64,000 nt of DNA from Candidatus Tumulicola sp. (GTDB lineage Bacteria > Vulcanimicrobiota > Vulcanimicrobiia > Eremiobacterales > Eremiobacteraceae): NCBI GenBank assembly GCA_035601835.1, contig DATNNM010000014.1, forward strand, positions 31,551 through 95,550, in the 5' to 3' direction. The notes beneath the pieces are model-generated. The model was not told the origin of the DNA. It saw only the letters and a list, made by a program, of their open reading frames with translations, and made no database searches. Both the position numbers and the translations under genes were made by a program. Within the stretch, counting starts at the first letter, position 1. Every line of letters begins with the position of its first letter. Below are positions 27,774 through 35,950 of this stretch, one piece after another.

Positions 27774-28430
27774 CTAGGCGCGGTAGCTGACTCCAAGGTA
27801 GCTCAAGAAGACGCGGGTGAGTTCGCGGGCTAGTTCATCGTCATTCCGCGGGAGGCGCGGGTCCTCCATCTCGGGCAAGACATCGAGCACCACGATCTCC
27901 TGCAAGGCGGCTCCGAGGAGCATCAGCGCGAACGTGACCGCTTTTGCCGGATGCGGGTGCCGGATCTCCTTCCGCTTGAGCAACAAGAAGTCGGCGACAC
28001 GCTGAACCGACCGCACCTCAACCTCGACAACCTTCTTCTTGAAGGCCGTGTCCGGGTGGGCCAAGATGAACTGGTGGATCGCGCGCAGCATCCGCGCGTT
28101 CTTGCGGTGGGCTGCAAGGCTCGTCTTCACGGCCATCTTGGCGAAGTCAGACAGCGACCCAAGCTTGGCAAGCTTCGGCGTCAGGACCGCCGCGTTCGCC
28201 GCCTCCAACCGCTGCACGAAATCCAGCACCGCACTTCGTATTAGGGCGTCCTTGTCGGGGAAGCGCCGGTACACCGAGCCCGCGGAAAGCCCGGCACGAG
28301 CGGCGACGCGCGGGACGGTCGCCGCTTCGAGCCCCTTTTCATTCAGGATCTCACGGGCTGCTCGCATCAGGCGCGCCTGAGATTCCTTGCTGCGCGCCTG
28401 CTGCGGTTCAAGGGTCTTTTTTCGGACCAT
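27774..28430 (-). CDS. TetR-family transcriptional regulator
   Basis: The 218-residue protein has an N-terminal TetR helix-turn-helix (ILNEKGLEAATVPRVAARAGLSAGSVYRRFPDKDALI, residues about 28-64 in parts) and a helical ligand-binding domain. It is divergent from the MFS exporter gene. The 70-bp gap between them contains a promoter overlapped by inverted repeats. The simplest model is a repressor of the exporter, released by an exported compound. That regulatory link is inferred from layout. Confidence 0.9.
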   Translation of the reverse strand: MVRKKTLEPQQARSKESQARLMRAAREILNEKGLEAATVPRVAARAGLSAGSVYRRFPDKDALIRSAVLDFVQRLEAANAAVLTPKLAKLGSLSDFAKMAVKTSLAAHRKNARMLRAIHQFILAHPDTAFKKKVVEVEVRSVQRVADFLLLKRKEIRHPHPAKAVTFALMLLGAALQEIVVLDVLPEMEDPRLPRNDDELARELTRVFLSYLGVSYRA

Positions 28431-28464
28431 CGCTGCTCAATCCAACGCTCTCGTCCATCGGGTC

Positions 28465-28500
28465 TTGACAGAACGTGAATGTAGGTTTACATTTACATTC
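28465..28500 (+). promoter_or_regulatory. Promoter and TetR operator of the MFS gene; predicted leaderless mRNA
   Basis: TTGACA (28465-28470) is followed by a 17-bp spacer and TACATT (28488-28493). The MFS ATG lies only 7 nt beyond the -10 hexamer, so transcription should begin at or next to the start codon. The inverted repeat TGAATGTA-(10 bp)-TACATTCA and a nested AATGTA-GGTT-TACATT overlap the -10 region. This is where a TetR-type repressor would block RNA polymerase. Confidence 0.75.
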
Positions 28501-29724
28501 ATGGCAAGCACAATCCTTTCCGCTTCGAATGCCGCCCGGCACCCCTTACGCAGTCCTGCCTTCCGGCTGCTATGGATCGGCCGTACGGTCTCAAATCTCG
28601 GAGATCAATTCTACCTCGTCGCGCTGCCGTGGCTCGTTCTTCAACTGACCAACTCCAGCCTCGCGCTGGGCACGATCATGATGACGGCGACGATCCCCGT
28701 CGCCGTGCTCATGCTGGTGGGCGGAGCGGTCAGCGACCGTTTTTCGGCGCGCAAAATCTGGATGCTGACGACGTCTGCGCGCACGCTGTCCGTCACCTTA
28801 GTCGGCCTGCTCGTCTGGTTCCATGCGCTCCAGCTCTGGCACGTCTACGTGCTCGCGCTACTCTTTGGAGTCGCTGACGCCTTTGCGGCTCCCGCTGCTC
28901 AGACGTTCTTGCCCTCGCTTGTGGACCGGGAACAATTGCCGGCAGCAAACTCGGTCACGCAAATGACCCAGCAGCTTACGACCATCCTGGGTCCGGCACC
29001 GGCCGGGCTCGTCATCAGAGCGTTTGGCGTGGCTTGGGCATTTTTCATCGATGCATTTAGTTTTCTCTTCGTCATGGCCGCGCTCTGGCGGTTGCCTGAC
29101 CCCCAACGCTCACAAACCGCCGCCAAGAAAGGACTGCTGCACTCCATCGCTGAGGGGCTGCACTACATCAACAGCGATGCTGCGTTGCGCTCGCTGCTCA
29201 TCCTCGCGGCGGCGTTGAACTTCTGCCTTTCTGGGCCGATCTCGATAGGCTTGGCCTGGATCGCCAAACAGAACTTTGCGTCGCCCGTGGCATTCAGCAT
29301 CTTTGTTTCAGCCGTGGCCCTCGGTTCGCTAATAGGCGCGGCTCTCGCTGGGCTCTATAAACCGCGCCGGCGTGGGGTCACGATGATCGTGGTGAGCGCG
29401 CTGATCGCGTTGTTCACCGGGCTTCTCGGTTTGCTGGCGCACGCGTGGCTCTTGGCAGTCGTTCTGCTGGCGATGGGCGCTGCGGCCGGCTTCTTGAACG
29501 TGCACATCATCGCTTGGTTCCAGCAGCGCGTTGAACGCGAAATGCTCGGCCGGGCGACCAGCGTGCTCATGTTTGCGGCCGTTGGACTCGCACCCGTTTC
29601 GCTGCTGCTCGCGGGTCTCGCAGTGAAATGGAACCTCACGGCGATGTTCGTCAGTTCCGCCGTCTTGATGTTCCTGGCTGCCGCCGTCGCAGCGTTGACA
29701 AAACCGGTTAGGGAAATTCAGTAA
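28501..29724 (+). CDS. MFS efflux transporter (MFS_3 / EntS-like)
   Basis: The 407-residue protein has about 12 membrane helices. The N-terminal pattern RSPAFRLLWIGRTVSNLGDQFYLVALPWLVL and the loop GGAVSDRFSARKIW are typical of the enterobactin-exporter-like MFS group. The start ATG 28501 fits both the helix layout and the promoter; the frame open to 28387 would extend through the operator. No ribosome-binding site is present, consistent with a leaderless transcript. The substrate is unknown; control by the divergent TetR is likely. Confidence 0.88.
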   Translation: MASTILSASNAARHPLRSPAFRLLWIGRTVSNLGDQFYLVALPWLVLQLTNSSLALGTIMMTATIPVAVLMLVGGAVSDRFSARKIWMLTTSARTLSVTLVGLLVWFHALQLWHVYVLALLFGVADAFAAPAAQTFLPSLVDREQLPAANSVTQMTQQLTTILGPAPAGLVIRAFGVAWAFFIDAFSFLFVMAALWRLPDPQRSQTAAKKGLLHSIAEGLHYINSDAALRSLLILAAALNFCLSGPISIGLAWIAKQNFASPVAFSIFVSAVALGSLIGAALAGLYKPRRRGVTMIVVSALIALFTGLLGLLAHAWLLAVVLLAMGAAAGFLNVHIIAWFQQRVEREMLGRATSVLMFAAVGLAPVSLLLAGLAVKWNLTAMFVSSAVLMFLAAAVAALTKPVREIQ

Positions 29725-29727
29725 TGC

Positions 29728-29741
29728 CGCCACTTGCCCAC
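29728..29741 (-). repeat. 14-bp copy of the tRNA-Leu 5' end (possible att site)
   Basis: On the minus strand TGGGCAAGTGGCGG exactly repeats the first 13 bases of tRNA-Leu plus the preceding base (27686-27673), in the same orientation. The two copies bracket the tetR/MFS pair, about 2 kb. No integrase lies between them. Confidence 0.6.
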
Positions 29742-29743
29742 GC

Positions 29744-30061
29744 CTATATTGGATTTTCTCGGATTCGCCGCCAATGAGCCAATATTGCCGCCGCTACGTC
29801 TGCCGGCTCTTCCTGGTCCCATCGGACCCTAATAACACCTGAAATTGGAGGCAGGCTTGCATCTGTCGCCACGAAGCATTCGTAGACACCAGCGTCAACC
29901 GCGCGGTAGCCGAACTCAAAATCGCCGAATCTTCGAGATGCGCCGCTCGAATTCGTTGACCCGGCTACCTTTCCGATCTCCTCAAAGTAAGTTTTTATCC
30001 AAGCGTCCCGGCGGTCCGCCCACTCCAGGTCATCCAGCGATGGGAAATCTACGTTTTCCAT
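29744..30061 (-). CDS. Hypothetical protein
   Basis: A 105-residue soluble protein rich in Trp, Asp and Glu (LDDLEWADRRDAWIKTYFEEIG; YRAVDAGVYECFVATD). No family was recognised. Its ATG is 22 bp after the BON-like gene, so it may be co-transcribed. Its 3' end abuts the tRNA-Leu fragment, where an inverted ATATTGG/CCAATAT pair could form a hairpin. Confidence 0.55.
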   Translation of the reverse strand: MENVDFPSLDDLEWADRRDAWIKTYFEEIGKVAGSTNSSGASRRFGDFEFGYRAVDAGVYECFVATDASLPPISGVIRVRWDQEEPADVAAAILAHWRRIRENPI

Positions 30062-30083
30062 GAACTGCTCTCAGTTCGGGGCG

Positions 30084-30548
30084 CTAGCCCTCGGCGTGAT
30101 GCTCCACGCGTAGGAGATTGCGCACCGTGCCGTCCGGAGACGCATCGCGTGCCAGCAGATCGGCCCGGCGCCACTCCTCGTCGTCAGACACGACGCCCTG
30201 CAGCAAAAGCGTGTCCCCGACGGCATCGACGACGATAGGCCGCTCGCGCAGCCGGTCGTCTTGCCCCAAAGCCCGGCGCAGTTTTGCGATCGGCGAATGC
30301 GACTTCGCAATCATTTCGCGCACGGCCGCGAAGACTTGCTCGGTCACGCGCATCATGGTGCTCGCGCCGACGTAAACGGCCGCCGTAAGCCGGTCTTGAT
30401 CGGAGCGCAGTACGCGGGCAAGACGTGCGGTGCCGTAGCGAAGCCGGCGCGCCATCTCCAACCTGCAGGCAGGCGGAGACGCGATCAGGCCGGCGACTGC
30501 TCCCAGGAGTGCCGCGGAAGCGATTCCGCTTGTAAGTCGAGTGTCCAC
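30084..30548 (-). CDS. BON-like domain protein
   Basis: The C-terminal part (RPIVVDAVGDTLLLQGVVSD...ADLLARDASPDGTVRNLLRV) has the pattern of a BON domain, a small alpha/beta fold that binds phospholipids or ligands. The N-terminus has a short hydrophobic stretch (IASAALLGAVAGLIA) that could anchor it. The frame is open into tRNA-Lys (to 30632), so I place the start at GTG 30548, preceded by GGGGG. The product is 154 residues. The family call is moderate and the role is unknown. Confidence 0.65.
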   Translation of the reverse strand: MDTRLTSGIASAALLGAVAGLIASPPACRLEMARRLRYGTARLARVLRSDQDRLTAAVYVGASTMMRVTEQVFAAVREMIAKSHSPIAKLRRALGQDDRLRERPIVVDAVGDTLLLQGVVSDDEEWRRADLLARDASPDGTVRNLLRVEHHAEG

Positions 30549-30571
30549 TTGTCGCCCCCGTTTTGTTCGAG

Positions 30572-30647
30572 TGGTGCGTCGTGAGGGACTTGAACCCACA
30601 ACCAACGGATTAAGAGTCCGCTGCTCTACCAATTGAGCTAACGACGC
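30572..30647 (-). tRNA. tRNA-Lys (CTT)
   Basis: Acceptor GCGTCGT/ACGACGC, anticodon loop CTCTTAA, T-loop TTCAAGT, encoded CCA. It lies directly upstream of the BON-like gene on the same strand. Confidence 0.95.
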
Positions 30648-30723
30648 GCGCGGCGCATTTCGCCGAAGCGGATATTACTACATGCGCACGAATTGTACCC
30701 TTCGTTTCTTAGGAGGTCTAGCG

Positions 30724-32847
30724 ATGATACGGAGTCTCGTTTTTGTCGTTGCTTTCGTCGCGTTTGCGTCGACGCTCGCACTGGCGGCCTCGGGTCCGCC
30801 GCCGACGCGCGTTGCAAGCGTCAGCGACACGTTCTTCGGCGCGGCAGTGGCTGACCCATATCGGTGGCTTGAGAACGATCGCTCGCCGCAGGTATCCGCG
30901 TGGATCGATGCGCAGAACAAATACGCCGACGGCGTGTTCGCTCGTTTCAAGGACCAGGCCGGCATCAACGCGCGACTTCGGCAGTTGGCGCTGACCGGAC
31001 CACAGCAGTTCGGCGCCAAGGTGGTCGCGGGCAAGCTCTTCTCCTTGCGGGAGGTTCCGCCGCAAGCGCAGCCGGTGCTCGCCGTCCAAGCGTGGCCGCT
31101 CGGCGCCTTGCGAACGCTCGTGGACACCAATCCGGCGGGCGGGCTCGTGTCGATCGAAGGTTACTGGCCGTCACCGGACGGGCGCTATGTCGCGTATGCG
31201 ACCCAAGAAGCCGGCGCCGAAGCGACGACGATGCACGTCGTGGAGGTCGGATCCGGTCGAATTCTGGCGGAGAGCCTGCCGCGCGTCGGGGGAGGCACGT
31301 CGACCGACGCGCTGGCTTGGGATGGCGACTCAAACGGCTTCGTCTACACGCACGTGCCGGCTCCGGGCAGCGTTCCAAAGGGACAAGAGTTCTTCAATTC
31401 GGTTCTTTTCCATCACAAACTTGGCTCTGCCGCGAGTGCTGATACGCTCGCGCTTGGCAAGGGCTTCTCGCCTGTGGCCGAGTGGAATGCGATGGACTCA
31501 CCCGACGGTCGAGCCGCGGCGCTCGTGCACTACGGCGACGGCTCGTACTGCAACGTGTATCTGCGCGAAGGCGGACGCTGGGTCAAAGTCGTCGACGCTT
31601 CCGCGGGCGTGTTGGTGGGCGATGACGAGACGCGCGTCCTCACCGCTGCGTTCGTCGGCGACCGGCTATACGTCATCGAGACTACCGGGCACCCGCGCGG
31701 CGAGATCGTAGCGATCGATCCGCACGGAAAATCGCGCACGGTGCTCGCGCAAGGCGACTGGGCGGTGCGCGGGATCTATGCTATTCGCGGGGGCTTCCTG
31801 ACCCGGGAGGTGTGGGGCCCCGCGTGGCGCGTGCGGCAGTTCACGGCGGCCGGCATGTTGGTGCGCACGGTCGCGCTGCCCTCGCGCGGCATCAGCGTGG
31901 GCACCATAGCGGCTGAGCCCGGAAGCTCCGCCGCGCTCATCGAGTACGCGGGCTGGACCACACCGGAGCGCTGGGTGCGCTACGATGCGCAAAGCGGCGC
32001 GCTCACGACGCTGTATCAGTTGAAGCCCGCGGCCGATTATTCGGACGTCGCCTTCACCGTGGAGTATGCGGTGTCGCGCGACGGCACGCGGGTGCCGTTC
32101 ACGGTCCTCCACAAGCGCGGCGCCGCTGCGAATGCGACGGCACCGGGCATCCTCACGGCCTACGGCGGCTACGGGCTCGAACAGGGGCCCTTCTTCATCG
32201 GCTCCGCTCTGTTCTGGATCGAACGTGGCGGCGTCTACATCGTCGCCAACATCCGCGGCGGCGGCGAACTCGGTGAAGCGTGGCACTTGGGCGGCAATCT
32301 CACGCACAAGCAGAACGACTACGACGACTTTGCGGCGGTCGCTCAAAAGGCGATTTCTTCGGGATGGGTGGCGCCCGGACGGCTGGGCATCGTCGGCGGC
32401 AGCAACGGCGGCTTGCTGATGGGCGCAGCGTTGACGCAGCATCCGGAGCTTTACCGCGCCGTGGCGAGCTTCGCCGGGATCTACGACATGCTGCGCGTCG
32501 AGCTCACGCCTAATGGACGCTTCAACGTCAGCGAGTACGGCACCGTGCAGAACAAGGATCTCTTCGACGCGTTGTATGGCTACTCGCCGTATCATCACGT
32601 GACGGCGGGCACGAAGTATCCGGCCGTGATGATGGTGACCGGTGAGAACGATCCGCGCGTCGCGCCGTGGCAGTCAAGAAAGATGATCGCGCGATTGCAG
32701 GCGGCGAACGCGGGCGCCAATCCGATCGTGCTGCTGACGCGCCGCGCGGCTGGCCACGGCATCGGCGCATCGTTCAGCCAGCGGCTCGGCGACCGCTCGG
32801 CGCAATACATTTTCTTCGCGAATGAGCTTGGTCTGCCGATGAAGTGA
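30724..32847 (+). CDS. Secreted prolyl oligopeptidase (S9 family)
   Basis: This serine peptidase cleaves short peptides after proline. A signal peptide (SLVFVVAFVAFASTLALAA) directs export. The beta-propeller region is followed by the alpha/beta-hydrolase domain. The nucleophile is S560 in GGSNGGLLMGA, the Asp is in GENDPRVAPWQS, and the His is in RAAGHGIG. AGGAGG 7 nt before ATG 30724 fixes the start; the upstream frame to 30682 lacks one. The product is 707 residues. It is monocistronic between tRNA genes, all of which are on the other strand. Confidence 0.94.
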   Translation: MIRSLVFVVAFVAFASTLALAASGPPPTRVASVSDTFFGAAVADPYRWLENDRSPQVSAWIDAQNKYADGVFARFKDQAGINARLRQLALTGPQQFGAKVVAGKLFSLREVPPQAQPVLAVQAWPLGALRTLVDTNPAGGLVSIEGYWPSPDGRYVAYATQEAGAEATTMHVVEVGSGRILAESLPRVGGGTSTDALAWDGDSNGFVYTHVPAPGSVPKGQEFFNSVLFHHKLGSAASADTLALGKGFSPVAEWNAMDSPDGRAAALVHYGDGSYCNVYLREGGRWVKVVDASAGVLVGDDETRVLTAAFVGDRLYVIETTGHPRGEIVAIDPHGKSRTVLAQGDWAVRGIYAIRGGFLTREVWGPAWRVRQFTAAGMLVRTVALPSRGISVGTIAAEPGSSAALIEYAGWTTPERWVRYDAQSGALTTLYQLKPAADYSDVAFTVEYAVSRDGTRVPFTVLHKRGAAANATAPGILTAYGGYGLEQGPFFIGSALFWIERGGVYIVANIRGGGELGEAWHLGGNLTHKQNDYDDFAAVAQKAISSGWVAPGRLGIVGGSNGGLLMGAALTQHPELYRAVASFAGIYDMLRVELTPNGRFNVSEYGTVQNKDLFDALYGYSPYHHVTAGTKYPAVMMVTGENDPRVAPWQSRKMIARLQAANAGANPIVLLTRRAAGHGIGASFSQRLGDRSAQYIFFANELGLPMK

Positions 32848-32849
32848 TG

Positions 32850-32921
32850 TGCCCCGCCCGAGACTTGAACTCGGAACCACCCGGTTAAAAGCCGGATGCT
32901 CTACCGTTGAGCTAACGGGGC
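32850..32921 (-). tRNA. tRNA-Lys (TTT)
   Basis: Acceptor GCCCCGT/GCGGGGC, anticodon loop CTTTTAA, T-loop TTCAAGT; CCA not encoded. It is convergent with the peptidase gene, 2 bp after its stop. Confidence 0.95.
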
Positions 32922-32929
32922 AGCTTGAC

Positions 32930-33003
32930 CGCGCCTGGGGGGACTCGAACCCTCAACCGCCAGATTCGAAGTCTGGAACTCTATCCAATTGAGCTACAGG
33001 CGC
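32930..33003 (-). tRNA. tRNA-Arg (TCG)
   Basis: Acceptor GCGCCTG/CAGGCGC, anticodon loop CTTCGAA, T-loop TTCGAGT; CCA not encoded. Part of a Lys-Arg-His tRNA cluster. Confidence 0.95.
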
Positions 33004-33011
33004 AGGGGGAA

Positions 33012-33089
33012 TGGGGTGAATGACGGGGGTCGAACCCGCGACCTTCGGCGCCACAGGCCGACGCTCTAACCAACTGAGCTACACTCACC
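33012..33089 (-). tRNA. tRNA-His (GTG)
   Basis: Anticodon loop CTGTGGC. The extra 5' G (33089) pairs with the discriminator C, a hallmark of tRNA-His. CCA is encoded. It lies 13 bp downstream of the HNH gene at 33103-33555. Confidence 0.96.
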
Positions 33090-33102
33090 GCGCTGCGACT
33101 TT

Positions 33103-33555
33103 CTATTCCTCCTCGTACTTTCGGGCTCCCGCCTTGTATCGGCGCTGTTGTGCCGTCCTTCGTCGGTGGCAGTTCGCGCAACGTACTTCGCATTTGGCCA
33201 TCTCCTCCTCGATAAGTTCCCAAGAGTCACCGTGTCCGACCAAGACGGCTACGCTCTCCAGCTTCAATCCTCTGACGTGGTCGAACTCGAGGACGACGGG
33301 ATCCGATTCACCGCAATCGACGCAAGGGTGAGAGGAAAGGTACGCATCGACCTTCTGTTGGTTTCGCAACCGGTAGCGCCGCATGTTCCGACGTCTGTGC
33401 CCGTTGTACCGGGCCGCGTTGGCTCGATAGTAGCACCGTTGATACTCCTCTTGGCAGGGCTTGCAGTAGCTTCGTAGTCTTGACGCCCTGGGACTTCGCG
33501 TATCAAACCGGTCACTCGGCAATAGCTGCGAGCACCGTGGGCAACGTTTCCACAT
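33103..33555 (-). CDS. HNH endonuclease with N-terminal zinc ribbon (copy 1)
   Basis: This 150-residue putative nuclease has an N-terminal C4 cluster (C5, C8, C31, C34: CPRC...CKPC), a basic Arg/Asn-rich helical linker, and an HNH domain. The HNH domain shows the structural Cys pairs CVDCGES (C78, C81) and CANCHRR (C126, C129) around the catalytic VLEFDHVRG (D92-H93). Start ATG 33555 begins MWKRCPRC and sits 6 nt after a -10-like GATAAT, so the mRNA should be leaderless. It is a paralog of 39969-40457. Both copies abut tRNA genes. No intein or intron context is seen. Confidence 0.85.
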   Translation of the reverse strand: MWKRCPRCSQLLPSDRFDTRSPRASRLRSYCKPCQEEYQRCYYRANAARYNGHRRRNMRRYRLRNQQKVDAYLSSHPCVDCGESDPVVLEFDHVRGLKLESVAVLVGHGDSWELIEEEMAKCEVRCANCHRRRTAQQRRYKAGARKYEEE

Positions 33556-33561
33556 GCGCGT

Positions 33562-33589
33562 ATTATCACGCGCGATGCAGAATTGTCTA
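33562..33589 (-). promoter_or_regulatory. Leaderless promoter of HNH copy 1
   Basis: On the minus strand TAGACA (33589-33584), a 16-bp spacer and GATAAT (33567-33562) are followed by 6 nt and then the ATG. Each hexamer matches the sigma-70 consensus at five of six positions. The same layout precedes HNH copy 2. Confidence 0.6.
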
Positions 33590-33608
33590 ATTCTTATACG
33601 TTGCCGCT

Positions 33609-34478
33609 CTACACGCCGGCGGGGTGCCACACCGTTTTGATTTCCATGAACGCTTCGATCCAGCGCGGGCTTTGCGAAGCGTCGCCGAACCAGAACTTGC
33701 GATCGCGCGTGCCGCTGCGACGCACGCGCTTGACGCTCTCGCACGCGGCCACATGAGCGCGCTCCGCTAGGCCTGAGTCCGCCGTCCAGATGTCCAATGC
33801 ATTCACATCGAAATGCGCCGCCACGTGCGGCAGCAGTTCCGCCGGCTCGCCCGTCAGGATATTCAACACGCCCTTGGGCATATCGCTCGTGGCCGCTGCT
33901 TCAGCGAAGGCGATGGCGCTCAGCGGGTCTGACGATGGGGCGAGCGCGACGACCACGTTGCCGCCGCTCAAGGGAGGGATCACCGTTGATACCAGGCCGA
34001 GCAGCGAGGGCTGCGCGGGCGCGAGCACGCCCACGACCCCGGTGGGCTCAGGGCTGCTGACGTTGAAATGCGGGCCCGCCACCGGATTCTTGGTGGACAG
34101 CACTTGTTCGATCTTGTCGCACCAGCCCGCGTACCAGATCGCGCGATCGACCGCGGCTTCGAATTCGCGCGCTGCCTCTCGCGCCGTCGCGCCTCCGCTC
34201 AGAAGCACGTCCACGAATTGCTCGCGTCGCGACTCCATCATCTCGGCGAGACGATAGATGATCTGTCCGCGGTTGTAGGCGGTCCGGCCGCGCCAGCCGG
34301 CCCACGCTCCACGCGCGGCTCGCACCGCATCGCGCACATCTTTCCGCGTGGCGCGCGCGACGTGATGCGTGCCGTCGCGCCGCGCAATCGCCATCGTTCG
34401 GCCTGATTCCGAACGCGCGAACTCGCCGCCGACGAACAGCTTGTAGGTCTTGCGAACCGGCAGGCGCGCGGGCTTCAC
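33609..34478 (-). CDS. Short aldehyde dehydrogenase-like protein lacking the catalytic half
   Basis: The 289-residue protein matches the N-terminal NAD-binding part of aldehyde dehydrogenases (YKLFVGGEFARSESGRTM, IPPLSGGNVVVALAPSS, GVLNILTGEPAELLPHVAAH). Where the GSTxVG loop should follow, it has LDIWTADSG, and the catalytic Cys domain is absent. The end (FMEIKTVWHPAGV) looks natural, with no visible frameshift. Start GTG 34478 overlaps the stop of the full-length dehydrogenase by 4 bp. It may be a non-catalytic partner subunit. The frame continues far upstream, to 35438, but that is out-of-frame translation of the neighbour. Confidence 0.75.
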   Translation of the reverse strand: MKPARLPVRKTYKLFVGGEFARSESGRTMAIARRDGTHHVARATRKDVRDAVRAARGAWAGWRGRTAYNRGQIIYRLAEMMESRREQFVDVLLSGGATAREAAREFEAAVDRAIWYAGWCDKIEQVLSTKNPVAGPHFNVSSPEPTGVVGVLAPAQPSLLGLVSTVIPPLSGGNVVVALAPSSDPLSAIAFAEAAATSDMPKGVLNILTGEPAELLPHVAAHFDVNALDIWTADSGLAERAHVAACESVKRVRRSGTRDRKFWFGDASQSPRWIEAFMEIKTVWHPAGV

Positions 34479-35950
34479 GTCAGCTCCAGATACGGAAGCA
34501 AGCCGTGGCGGCCGCCCTCGCGACCGAAGCCGCTCTCTTTGTAGCCGCCGAATGGCGACGTTGGATCGAATTTGTTGAACGTGTTCGCCCACACGACCCC
34601 GGCGCGAAGCTGCGAGGTGATCTTGAAATTCTTGCTGCCTTTGTCGGTCCACACCCCGGCGGAGAGGCCGTAGCGCGTGTTGTTCGCCTTGTCCACCGCT
34701 TCTTCGGGAGTGCGAAACGTCATGACCGAAAGCACGGGGCCGAAGATCTCTTCTTGGGCGATGCGATGCGAGAGCGCAACCCCGGTGAAGAACGTCGGAC
34801 GGAACCAGTAGCCGCGCGCGGGCAAGGCGCACTCGGTCTGAAAACGCCGGCAGCCGTCCTGGTCGCCGCTGGCCGCCAATTCCTCGATCTTCTTCAACTG
34901 CTGTTTCGAATTGATCGCGCCGATGTCGGTGTTCTTGTCGAGCGGGTCGCCGACGCGCAGGCTCTGCATGCGCCGGTGCAGTTTCTCCACCACGGCTTCG
35001 TGCACGGATTCTTGAACGAGCAGCCGGGACCCGGCGCAGCACACGTGGCCCTGGTTGAAAAAGATGCCGTTGATGATGCCCTCGACGGCCTGATCGATCG
35101 CCGCGTCGTCGAACACGATGTTGGCCGCCTTGCCGCCGAGTTCCAACGTGACGTGCCGGTTGCGCTTCGCGCACGCCTTTGCGATGATCTTGCCGACTTC
35201 GGTCGATCCCGTGAAAGCGATCTTGTCCAACGCCGGGTGGTTGACGAGCGCGCTCCCCGTAGGGCCGGGACCGGTCAAGATGTTCACCACGCCGGGAGGC
35301 AGGTCGGCCTGCTCGATGATCTCCGCCAGGAGCAGCGCGGTGAGCGGCGTCGTCTCCGCCGGTTTGAGCACGACCGTGTTCCCGCACGCGATCGCCGGGG
35401 CGATCTTCCACGCCGCCATGAGCACAGGAAAGTTCCATGGGATGATCTGGCCGGCGACGCCCAACGGGCGCGGCACGGCGTTAGGAAAGGCCCAGTCCAG
35501 TTTGTCGGCCCAGCCCGCGTAGTAGAAAAAGTGCGCGGCGGCCAGGGGAATGTCGACGTCGCGAGACTCCTTGATCGGTTTGCCGCCGTCCATCGATTCG
35601 AGCACCGCGAGCTCGCGGCTGCGCTCGGTGATCGCGCGCGCGATGCGATAGATGTATTTCGCGCGAGCCGCCGGTGCGAGGCGGCGCCAGTAGCGATCGT
35701 ATGCGTGGCGCGCGGCTTTCACGGCGCGATCCACATCTTCCGGATCGCCTAGCGCGATGTCGGCAAGCTTCTCCTCGGTCGCGGGGTTGATCGTCGCGAA
35801 GTACTTGCGCGAATGGGGCGCCAGCCATTTGCCGCCGATGAAGAGGCCGTAGCGGGAGCGCAACTTGATGTAGTCGTGCGCTTCGGGGGCTGGCGCATAC
35901 TCCCAGCCCTTCGCCAGCTCGGCTTTAGTCGCGCGTGTAATAGTCTTCAC
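34475..35950 (-). CDS. Aldehyde dehydrogenase, NAD(P)-dependent
   Basis: The 491-residue full-length ALDH has the cofactor loop FTGSTEVGK, the general base in LELGGKAANIV, and the catalytic cysteine in FFNQGHVCCAGSR. It would oxidise an aldehyde to the acid. Next to deoC the likely substrate is acetaldehyde from deoxyribose-5-phosphate cleavage, an inference from context. It starts at GTG 35950, overlapping deoC by 26 bp, with GGAAG upstream. The shorter ALDH-like partner follows with a 4-bp overlap. Confidence 0.93.
   Translation of the reverse strand: MKTITRATKAELAKGWEYAPAPEAHDYIKLRSRYGLFIGGKWLAPHSRKYFATINPATEEKLADIALGDPEDVDRAVKAARHAYDRYWRRLAPAARAKYIYRIARAITERSRELAVLESMDGGKPIKESRDVDIPLAAAHFFYYAGWADKLDWAFPNAVPRPLGVAGQIIPWNFPVLMAAWKIAPAIACGNTVVLKPAETTPLTALLLAEIIEQADLPPGVVNILTGPGPTGSALVNHPALDKIAFTGSTEVGKIIAKACAKRNRHVTLELGGKAANIVFDDAAIDQAVEGIINGIFFNQGHVCCAGSRLLVQESVHEAVVEKLHRRMQSLRVGDPLDKNTDIGAINSKQQLKKIEELAASGDQDGCRRFQTECALPARGYWFRPTFFTGVALSHRIAQEEIFGPVLSVMTFRTPEEAVDKANNTRYGLSAGVWTDKGSKNFKITSQLRAGVVWANTFNKFDPTSPFGGYKESGFGREGGRHGLLPYLELT

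Noticed and set aside
33609..35438. 609-codon open frame read as a single protein
   Set aside because: Its first half is out-of-frame translation of the full-length aldehyde dehydrogenase; the real start is GTG 34478, overlapping that gene's stop.
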